NCBI RefSeq assembly: GCF_000234665.1
Contig: NC_018310.1
Span: forward strand, 310,001-374,000
Length of the DNA: 64,000 nt
DNA from: Leishmania mexicana MHOM/GT/2001/U1103
Lineage: Eukaryota > Euglenozoa > Kinetoplastea > Trypanosomatida > Trypanosomatidae
Direction of reading: 5' to 3'
Shown here piece by piece: positions 52,801-59,555 of the stretch (position 1 is the stretch's first letter; each line of letters starts with the position of its first letter). The notes under the pieces were generated by a model, which worked only from the letters and a program-made list of their open reading frames with translations, searched no databases and was not told the origin of the DNA. Both the position numbers and the translations under genes were made by a program.

Positions 52801-55192
52801 TCTGGTCGAGGGCAAAGACGTGGTGGCGGCGCTGGAGGGGGGCAATGCTCGAAAGGGCATCTCGGCAGGACTTGCCGCGCCTCTCGACATCACTGCCGCC
52901 GCTGCCGAAGGCGCGCCGGCACTGTCGCCCGCGTCGGTGCCGTCAGGGTCACCCGCCACGCAGTTTCGGTGCGCGTTTAGCTCGCTGCGCGGCTGCCGAA
53001 GTAGGCAAGAGGACAGCGTCATGATGGTGGCGGACCTGCCGGTGCGCGTGCGGAGAAGCACCACCGCAGTGCACCAAGGCACGGAGTGGGCGGATGCGGA
53101 CTCGATGCCAGCCCAGGAGGTGACGGCGACGGCGCGCCACGCCACGAACGTGCGAGACGAGGTCGTGTTCGCCTGCTTTGGCGTCTTTGATGGCCACTGC
53201 GGTGACACTGTTGCGTCGTTGGCCTCGCAATTCTTTCCGGAGCACTTCGAGCACGCCCTGCAGGCTTACCAGAGGCAGCTGGAGCAGGACCCGCCAAATG
53301 GCAGAGGTGCGTCTCGTGGCACGGACAGCGCCGCACAGCCGCGGACGGACGATCTTGGTAACTTCAACTTGTGCGCTGTAGGCCCACTGGCGGAGCAGCG
53401 GCGTGGCCATCACGGGACAGCGCCAATGGAGGCGGTCGAGCTTCAGCGGGCTGTGAGCGCTGCCCTTGTGCAAGCACTGCTACACCTTGACTTGACCTTG
53501 TACGATCTCCTGCACCACGCTACACACGGCCCCTCCGCCCCGCGTCGCGACGCGGGGTCGACCGCAAGCGTGGCAACGTTTTTCAAGCTACCAACGGCAT
53601 GTGCGCCGTGCTACAGTGGTGCGAGGGCAGTGGTGGGCACCCGCGCACACGGCACCTCACCGTTGGCAACAGGTGCCCGTGACGCGCCGTCCAACAGTGG
53701 TGGTTCTGCCGCCACTCGCACACCAGCGCTGGATGAGCCAGGGAAGCAAGGGGTGCCTGGCGAGGCGGCCACACCACTGATGCCGGCCGCGTGCACAGAG
53801 GACACGTATCGGCTCTGCATCGCGAATCTGGGCGATAGCCGTGCCATTATCGGCAATCTGCAGACGGGCGAGCTTCTGCTCAGCACCACGGACCACCGTA
53901 TTTCTGCCTACCCGTCCGAGGCGGCTCGAATCCAGGCCGCCGGTGGCGTCGTGGAGTTTGGACGCGTCGACGGCAGCCTCGACGTGACGCGGGGTCTCGG
54001 AGACTACCGGTACAAGGTTGCCCCGGCGCAGTGGTGGTCCTCCGCCGCCCCAGCATCAGCGGCCGCCGTGTCCGCAAGTGTGTCATCGGCGTCGCTCGCG
54101 GCCTCTGCTGCAGCCACCAACGCCGTCACCACGACGACGCTGACAGCAATAGGGAGGAGCAGCTCCGCGACCGCCACCGCCACATCGTCGTCATCGCCAG
54201 TCAAGGTAGTCGCAGGGTCGGTGCCGCCCGCCAGTACGCCGCGGCACAGCGATGCCTCCGAAGGTGGCTCCGCGGTGCGGGGACTGCGCTGGCAGTCGTG
54301 CTCGAGTACACCACCTCGGAGTCCGATGAGTGACAACATGAATAGTGGCGGGGCTTCAACGGCCAGTTTTCCGCGTGCTAGCAATGCACGGTGCACTGAT
54401 GACGGGGCGAAACCGGTGCCTGGATCCCCATCACAAGAGCTGCTTCCACTCAGCGCTGCCGAAAGTGGGGCCTATGCACATGCGGCACAGGAACGGCGCC
54501 CGCAGCAGGTGCCGTCCCCAAGCCCTTCGTCGTCCATCTCGCCGTCATCACCCTTCTCCTCGTGGTCTCCGCTGGCGTCGACATCGGCTGTCAAGCTGAC
54601 ACACAACGCCGTGAGCAACATCGCCGACGTGTACGAGTGGGAGGTGCGCCGTGGCGAGGTGCTGATCATGGCCTCCGACGGCGTCTGGGACCGCATGACG
54701 CCCGAGGACGTGCTCGCCTTTGTGCGCCACGAGCTGACAGCAGCACAGCAGGAGTCCAAAGGGGGTGCGACGAGGATGATGCGCGGCGACGGCGCTGCAG
54801 CGGGGGCGTCCAATGGCGCGGGGATGGAGATGAGAGAGTCGCCATTGGTTAGTGGGGCGGATGCAGAAGCATCCAACACAACCGAGGTACCACTACTGTG
54901 CCTCGGCGAGGCGCTCGAGCGCACTCCGCTGCGGCAACCGTCATCGTGCAACGAGCGAGAGTGTGCGAGTGCTCGCTTCTCCCCCGCTGCCCCGCTCTGC
55001 ACGCCAGGCGGCAACGGAGCTGCCGTGTGTGACCAGCACGACGACGAGGCGGCGGATTCGTTGTCAAGCACGACCCGCAGCGCGCCATGCTTCTTTGCTG
55101 TGCAGGCGGCAGCGCGGCGGTTGACGGAGCACGTCGTGAACAACCTCTCTGGCAGCGACAACACCTCCGTCGTGGTGGTAACATTTGACTGA
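49817..55192 (+). CDS. PP2C-type Ser/Thr protein phosphatase with long disordered N-terminus
   Basis: A metal-dependent (PPM/PP2C) phosphatase of 1,791 residues counted from the first ATG at 49817; the frame is open earlier only from a GTG. The first ~1,050 residues are Ser/Pro/Ala-rich and probably disordered, a likely regulatory or targeting region. The catalytic domain is split by inserts: FRCAFSSLRGCRSRQED (E1065-D1066), FGVFDGHCGD (D1125), YRLCIANLGDSRAIIG, LLLSTTDHR, GSLDVTRGLGDYRYK, then a Ser/Ala-rich insert of about 190 residues, then VLIMASDGVWDRMTPEDVLAFV (D1621) and LSGSDNTSVVVVTF (D1781) at the very end. The metal-binding acids are all present, so activity is expected. A second insert of about 100 residues lies between DVLAFVRHEL and the last motif. 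Substrate and location are unknown. Confidence 0.93.
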   Translation: MRDAAQLAALSSPSNNGDASAGIAGAPLSDELSGAVVEAHERRDLRPASPTAAHADATAATSAAGSLMSSRPLSRGTAPQLRDGGAPVTSSWRRSPDESRGSAQKAEGGNLLELLTRASSTRADVDPVPTGVVAPPSPGMVTCAPMKESAAFSQSLEAPLDDALPVIDSPKVGGLARGGVAERADADSLDADEHTHMPLFRVLSLPRGLICDGAPPRTRRAEVWQPAVVARESKASIAMAPASSGRALQETDADDKDASPLMLHGLVAPRLWPGGTRIGGRGVEDSGTSAVSGESTPLLPLFGSVSSGSSVLVSRRPRTEPPGTAPITPTDVAVAASAAAPSRSATSGTPLLDSFRIVLSPCPSSIAPSFSLVPCPTTSRVLSPVSVSVQIVQQRWRDQVLARTRVGVGSGSGTSPLTSATVALDPVGGRASCTQPSPHPAHAVGCSRCGSAVGGGDWGAASVTLPHSGAPSPSRRFGSRGGTSEVAAPMPLSFSCLGAAASLSKDVSGVRRGHVSPLLYDAPARSGPGSARNSPASGNATTQSLSRGSPAAHASSPPSLPRQAESPRLLHPDHGQRGSAGSSGVPPWPPTPVKTAHHHDSGLHTSPTDAASYSGNARRLPAQSFVFSASTSQRCLQPSAVADSVTSPSACAEWQPRARLHCQSARFEHLCIPVDAAPMKRSSPLQVDSFADSAGRRVVDESTVLAATLLARTDGEGVVSTCSTPPPSPTVAPPRPSLSLISQRVSRRTSSVKGEDVCLWNAMPASARRLTLASTSQPLGSPLARATRASGASSWAPSLCTSPTAAADVRDLGSKGRMEPPWSGGRKPHCSAAPHAAPADGDGLVHFGLESELCGLQRLRNVHPFSSIGLSSAVSASTGVVVGGGQQAAPSTLCVDSESGGAGSNNLGSLSVNVPSALLLVPPPPLVALPADQCPPSRASLRSGDSAPQAAVTSTAANRAKASAPYTSPLQRFSPVLCTRDQNTVLAAATATSEALVEGKDVVAALEGGNARKGISAGLAAPLDITAAAAEGAPALSPASVPSGSPATQFRCAFSSLRGCRSRQEDSVMMVADLPVRVRRSTTAVHQGTEWADADSMPAQEVTATARHATNVRDEVVFACFGVFDGHCGDTVASLASQFFPEHFEHALQAYQRQLEQDPPNGRGASRGTDSAAQPRTDDLGNFNLCAVGPLAEQRRGHHGTAPMEAVELQRAVSAALVQALLHLDLTLYDLLHHATHGPSAPRRDAGSTASVATFFKLPTACAPCYSGARAVVGTRAHGTSPLATGARDAPSNSGGSAATRTPALDEPGKQGVPGEAATPLMPAACTEDTYRLCIANLGDSRAIIGNLQTGELLLSTTDHRISAYPSEAARIQAAGGVVEFGRVDGSLDVTRGLGDYRYKVAPAQWWSSAAPASAAAVSASVSSASLAASAAATNAVTTTTLTAIGRSSSATATATSSSSPVKVVAGSVPPASTPRHSDASEGGSAVRGLRWQSCSSTPPRSPMSDNMNSGGASTASFPRASNARCTDDGAKPVPGSPSQELLPLSAAESGAYAHAAQERRPQQVPSPSPSSSISPSSPFSSWSPLASTSAVKLTHNAVSNIADVYEWEVRRGEVLIMASDGVWDRMTPEDVLAFVRHELTAAQQESKGGATRMMRGDGAAAGASNGAGMEMRESPLVSGADAEASNTTEVPLLCLGEALERTPLRQPSSCNERECASARFSPAAPLCTPGGNGAAVCDQHDDEAADSLSSTTRSAPCFFAVQAAARRLTEHVVNNLSGSDNTSVVVVTFD

Positions 55193-56084
55193 GAAGCGGC
55201 GGGTGGGAGCAGTCAAGCGCCGTGCGTGTGATGTCGCCGTTACGGTGGATGGGTGGCCGGGGGGAGGGTAGCTTGTGCTGGGCTGCGATGGCCTCCATGG
55301 AGCTGCACTCCGCCGGCCCCTCGCACCTGAGGATACGCTTTGTTTTCTCTTCTTCACCCCTTCCCCCCTCCCTGCTGAACACACACCCACACCCACACAC
55401 GCTCACCCGTACATGGCGATGTTCATGCCGCCGGCAAGCATGCGCAGGAAAGCGAAAGGATGACGACGCGGGCTGCGCGGCGAGGGCCTTGTGAGGGTCA
55501 CCGCTGTTTCGTCCCCGTCGTCTCCCGCAGCGCGCAATATCTGAAGAAGGGCCGGGATGGGCACGCGTGTACCCATCTTCGAAGGGGAAGGCGTTGGGAG
55601 ACACGGACGTGCGGCGAGTAAGGGAAGGGGGCGGGGCGAAGGGTGTGTGTGCGTGCGTGCGTGCGTGCCTGCTGCATGCCTTTCCTGTGCGTACCGGGCT
55701 TGTCGGAGCGCACAGTGCCGCCCACCGGCTACCGCCCGCATGGAGGGCCTCCACATGCGCGCCATCGCCGGACACGCCACCGTCCCGGTTTCGCGGCTTG
55801 TCTTACTTTCTTCCCCCCTTTTCCCCCGACCCCTTCTCCATGTAGATACTCTGTGCAGGCAGAGACGTACCCAGTCGCGCTCACGCAATTTGGTTCAGCG
55901 GCACGCCACACAGCGCTCGTGCGGAGGAGAGAGTGGGCACGTTGTGTGCGGACTGTTGCGGGAGTGCCGCTGCGCGCGCCGCCTCCTCGTGCTGTTTTCG
56001 TTAGAATACGTTCGCCGCTCCAGCTGCGGCGGCGCCACCTCGCTCCCCCCTCCCCTCCTCTATCTCGAACACAAAAGCCTCTTC
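55193..56084. other. Intergenic region upstream of PTH2
   Basis: About 890 bases. It contains a CACACCC run at 55379-55400, a GTGC run at 55645-55672, pyrimidine tracts at 55808-55840, and the PTH2 acceptor. No gene is supported; the 397-codon frame from 55557 is the PTH2 frame extended through leader sequence. Confidence 0.7.
56024..56077 (+). promoter_or_regulatory. Predicted spliced-leader acceptor for PTH2
   Basis: No AG from 56024 to 56075. A long tract (CTCGCTCCCCCCTCCCCTCC from 56039) is followed by the first AG at 56076-56077, seven bases before the ATG at 56085. This supports the short start. Confidence 0.6.
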
Positions 56085-56750
56085 ATGGCCTACGAGGCCG
56101 CGGTGGCGTGCCCCTCTTCATCCACCTTGCTCGCTATCCTTCACGCGGTCTTCGGCGCCTCCAGCAAGCACGCGGCAGCTGTGTCAGCGGAGGTGGTGCG
56201 GGGCCCGTTCTGGGCAGGTTTTTTGGCGGGACTTGTGCTGACCTTTGTGGCGATGTTTGTGGTCATGCGGGGCCTTGTGACGTCGCTGTTCCGCCGGCCG
56301 TTGGCGAAGTGCCGCTCGTTGCGCAGCCTTGCGGCGACCGGTGAGCCGGTGAAGATGGCGCTTGTCGTCCGAAGGGATCTGAAGATGAGCAACGGCAAGA
56401 TCGCCGCGCAGTGCGCCCATGCCGCGGTGGCCATTGTCGAGGAAATTCTGGCCTGCAAGTCAACCGCGGCGACGAGCCCGCGGTCCGCCCTGAACCCCGT
56501 GTCCGCGTTATGGGTGCAGTGGTATGACGCGTGGAGCGCCAGCGGCTGCTCGAAGGTGGCCCTGCAGTGCCCTGATGAGGCCGCCATGATGGCGCTGGCG
56601 AAGCACGCGCGGCAGATGAACCTGCCTCACTACGTCATCCGGGACGCCGGCCGCACGCAGGTGGCGCCGGGTAGCAAGACCGTCGTGGCCGTCGGGCCGG
56701 GGCCGAAGAGTTTGGTGGACGAGGTGACTGGGCAGCTGAAGCTGCTCTGA
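56085..56750 (+). CDS. PTH2: Peptidyl-tRNA hydrolase 2 (PTH2/Bit1 family), membrane-anchored
   Basis: A 221-residue enzyme that hydrolyses the ester bond between peptide and tRNA of prematurely released peptidyl-tRNAs. The N-terminus carries one transmembrane segment at about residues 42-61 (FWAGFLAGLVLTFVAMFVV) followed by basic residues, as in eukaryotic Bit1/PTRH2, which is anchored in the mitochondrial outer membrane. The PTH2 domain spans residues 89-221 with VKMALVVRRDLKMSNGKIAA (catalytic Lys105), QCAHAAV, the DAGRTQVAPGS motif with its catalytic Asp, and VGPGPKSLVDEVTGQLKLL closing the fold. All hallmark residues are present. The start at 56085 is supported by the acceptor seven bases upstream; the longer frame from 55557 is translated leader. 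Confidence 0.96.
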   Translation: MAYEAAVACPSSSTLLAILHAVFGASSKHAAAVSAEVVRGPFWAGFLAGLVLTFVAMFVVMRGLVTSLFRRPLAKCRSLRSLAATGEPVKMALVVRRDLKMSNGKIAAQCAHAAVAIVEEILACKSTAATSPRSALNPVSALWVQWYDAWSASGCSKVALQCPDEAAMMALAKHARQMNLPHYVIRDAGRTQVAPGSKTVVAVGPGPKSLVDEVTGQLKLL

Positions 56751-57373
56751 TGGAGCGTACGCGTGTGCGCACGCATGTGCGTCCACTGATTAGGCTCGAG
56801 CTGTTCGGACCGACTTCGTGAAGATGGCGGGGGCGGCGGCGTGCCGTGGAACGGTGGCCGAGGCGACGCAGCCGCTATAGTGTGACGTGCGAGAAGCGAA
56901 ACCAAAGAGCTGATGCACAAGTCCGCTGGCAAGACACCGATGTGGCATGAGACAATGGTGTGGCTGGGCACGGCCTCACCCTCTCCTGAAGAGGGTGCGC
57001 TTGCCGCGCCTTCGCCCCCTTTACGGTGTTGCCGTGGAGTCACACGCACACACGCACGCACAGACATGCAACCTGTTGTTGAACGCCTTCCGGGTAGATG
57101 CTCACGCTCGACATCGACTCACTCCCGCCGTTGTTGTGCCCCCTCTCTGTCACACATACACACGCACACACATGTGCGCACCACGCTCCCGCCACTTGCC
57201 ATGCACGGCAGTTCTCGCGCAACGAAATCGCCTCCGCCTGCCGTACTCTCTCGTCTTCTTGCTTACCCCGCCGTGCCGTCGCTTGCTCTGCCACGCAACC
57301 GGCGCCGTTGCCCACTCCCGCTCGCAGCTGATCTCCATCCCTGTTCTCGGATCACCTCTGGCCACTACCAGCC
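56751..57373. other. Intergenic region
   Basis: About 620 bases with a CACGCACGCACAGACA-type run at 57044-57066, a CACACACATGTG run at 57156-57177, and the acceptor of the next gene. No gene is supported. Confidence 0.7.
57212..57327 (+). promoter_or_regulatory. Predicted spliced-leader acceptor for the 57374 gene
   Basis: No AG from 57212 to 57325 (114 bases), with the tract TACTCTCTCGTCTTCTTGC inside it. The first AG is at 57326-57327, giving a 46-base 5' UTR. A further AG at 57370-57371 lies two bases before the ATG. Confidence 0.55.
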
Positions 57374-58681
57374 ATGACCCAAAAACTGCTGTTGGCGGAG
57401 GGCCTTGACCTGCTGCGCCAGTGCGAGCAGCGCGAGTACGACGTGGATCAGACGAAGCTTCGCATCAGCAGCAACAGCCGCTACCGCAGCGAGCTTGGGC
57501 GGCTGCTGCAGAGCTACGACACGGTGTACCATCAATACGTGCGTGGCATCCAGATATTAAACTACGTGCGCCACACAGCCCTCGCGGACAAGAGCCCCAA
57601 GAACGCGCAATACTCCAAGAACCTGTCGGAGTTCTGCGCTGGTAAGATCACGGCGTACATGGCGCGGTGCAGTAACATCACTCGCAAGACGGACGGCATC
57701 CTGGTGCCCATCGATCAGATTGACCTCATCGCAAAGGAGGGCTACACCCCGGTGGACACCGTCTACCTGCAGGACGGCATCACGTACCCGCTGTCGCGGA
57801 AGGAGAAGGTCATAGCGAAGGAGTTCACGCTCACAGCCGGCACGTATGTCCTGACGCTCAAGAACCGTGACGACTACACGCTGGCGGCACCGGAGGTGGA
57901 CGTGGCGCTCGTGGTGCTGCCTCAGCGTGGCAGCGGTCTTGAGCCGTCGCGCGTCGAGATGAAGCTGCCGTGCCAGTGTGGGTGGCGCAAGGTGGTCGGC
58001 GTCGTGGATGTGTCGACGGTGCAGCTGGAGATTCGCTACAGCGGCATCCGCGATGCTCACATCGACGTGCTCTTCCAAAAATGGTGCGCCATCGAGGACG
58101 TCGGCCGCTCTGGCGGCGCGGCGAGCGGCCCCGGCCCAGCGCTGTCGCCGTCGACCTTCGATAGCTGTGACGGCGGCGCGGCGGGCGGCATCTCCCATCA
58201 CTCGTACACGCCCCCCAATGTGTCGGCAAGTGATGCGGGGGCACCGGCGCACCAGCAGCCGCAGCAGTGGGTGAACAGTCTTCCGCAGCTGCCGGATGAT
58301 GAGCTGGCGACGCTGGCGAACTACAACGTGCCCTCTGCGAATCTACCAACGGTGCCGAACCGCCCCGCCAACGGCAGTGGAACTACCTCGTCGGCAGCCC
58401 CCTCCTCGGCCGAGGATCCATGGGCGACGCTCGCCAACCTGAACGTCCCGCACGCGCCAACGACGCGCAACGCGCCGAATGCGGCGTCCGTCATGCATGT
58501 GCCAGAGCCGGTAGAGGTGAACCCGACTGGCATGACGTGTCGCCAGCGACTCGACAAGATCCACCAGCTAATGGATGCGTGGCCGTCGATCGGCGTGGTC
58601 GCCTGCGCGCTGCCGACTGAGCCACAGAGCTTCATGCAAGGCGTCCACGCTCTGCCTTTTCCGCGCGAGTTTTCAGCGTAA
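57374..58681 (+). CDS. Hypothetical protein with helical N-terminus and ATLANxNVP repeats
   Basis: A 435-residue protein starting at the ATG at 57374. I do not recognise the family. Residues 1-110 look like an alpha-helical bundle (LAEGLDLLRQCEQREYDVDQ, RSELGRLLQSYDTVYHQYV), distantly like MIT-type trafficking domains. Residues about 115-245 look like a beta-rich domain (TYVLTLKNRDDYT, VDVALVVLP, VRIDV-like strands ending DVLFQKWCAIEDV). The C-terminal 190 residues are Pro/Ser/Ala-rich with two copies of the motif ATLANxNVP (about residues 315-323 and 352-360), each preceded by an acidic residue cluster, which may be short binding motifs. A final segment (MTCRQRLDKIHQLMDAWPSI) is again helical. 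A role in membrane traffic is only a guess from the layout. Coding status is firm. Confidence 0.85.
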   Translation: MTQKLLLAEGLDLLRQCEQREYDVDQTKLRISSNSRYRSELGRLLQSYDTVYHQYVRGIQILNYVRHTALADKSPKNAQYSKNLSEFCAGKITAYMARCSNITRKTDGILVPIDQIDLIAKEGYTPVDTVYLQDGITYPLSRKEKVIAKEFTLTAGTYVLTLKNRDDYTLAAPEVDVALVVLPQRGSGLEPSRVEMKLPCQCGWRKVVGVVDVSTVQLEIRYSGIRDAHIDVLFQKWCAIEDVGRSGGAASGPGPALSPSTFDSCDGGAAGGISHHSYTPPNVSASDAGAPAHQQPQQWVNSLPQLPDDELATLANYNVPSANLPTVPNRPANGSGTTSSAAPSSAEDPWATLANLNVPHAPTTRNAPNAASVMHVPEPVEVNPTGMTCRQRLDKIHQLMDAWPSIGVVACALPTEPQSFMQGVHALPFPREFSA

Positions 58682-59555
58682 GCACTCGAAGAGTGGAAGG
58701 ACGTCGCACACACACACACACCCGCGCGCCTCGCATGCTCGCTCTGCTGCCTCGCTCCTCCTCCTATGTATGCCGCTCGACACCTCACCGCTAGGGTGGC
58801 ATCACAGGGTTCGCCATCTCAAACTCTGCCTGGGGAAGCGAGGTAGCTTGCAGCCCAGCCGTCGGGCAGGGGTGGGCGGGCTATTGGCGGCGGCGGACAG
58901 GTGGTCGGGGCGGGGGTTGTGCGGCAGAGACCGGCGGACATGACCACGTTTGGAGAAGCTCACTACGGATCGCGTGGACGGCTCACCATGTGTACCCCAC
59001 GCACTCCTTCTGCCGCGTTAGATGCATTGCGGGCGGTGCTGAGAGAGAGCACACAGTGGCAGCGCCAACAACTTCCCCCAAAAAAACCGCGTGACGTGAT
59101 GTGACGGTGTGCCATGGCGACGGCCGTCTCCCTTGCCCCCTCCCCCCTCCCCCTTCGTCCTACGGCTGTGCCATTACCCACACCTCCTCTCTCCCGCCCG
59201 CGAACACGGACATCAACGCTGCTCTGGCGTCGTTACCCGGCACTTTCTCTTCTGCGGCCGCTCGGCCTCCGCCCTCACTGGGCACACACACACACACACA
59301 CACGCATGTACGCACACGTGTTCCACTTCGGAATCGGCAACTTCTCTGCGCTATACCGCCGCACCGGCCCCCTCCCCCAGCACTCTACTCACGCAAGAGT
59401 GCTTGACAGCGACCGCGGTGTGGAGAGGAGGGAGGATCGCTCATACACAGCCGCACTCGCCGGTGCACGCGCAAGCCTCCCAGTGCTCCTGCACACGCCG
59501 ATCTTTCCTCTGCACACATCTCTTATCGCCGGCCCCCAACGCCGTCAACGTGCGG
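58682..59555. other. Intergenic region with a very long AG-free zone
   Basis: About 870 bases. It contains a CA run at 58708-58721, an AG-rich stretch at 59038-59062, the 316-base AG-free zone (59063-59378) with pyrimidine tracts and a CA run (59282-59304), and a leader up to the FadH-like gene. No gene is supported. Confidence 0.75.
59063..59380 (+). promoter_or_regulatory. Predicted spliced-leader acceptor for the FadH-like gene
   Basis: No AG occurs from 59063 to 59378. The zone contains the tract CCTTGCCCCCTCCCCCCTCC (from 59131), CTCCTCTCTCCCGCCC (from 59184), and finally GGCCCCCTCCCCCAG, whose AG at 59379-59380 is the first. The 5' UTR would be 175 bases. The in-frame ATG at 59113 lies before this acceptor, so translation from 59556 is favoured. 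Confidence 0.65.

Noticed and set aside
58801..58840. GGTTCGCC resembling a tRNA B box
   Set aside because: No cloverleaf could be built around it and no A box lies at a suitable distance. I found no tRNA, rRNA or snoRNA gene elsewhere in the window either.
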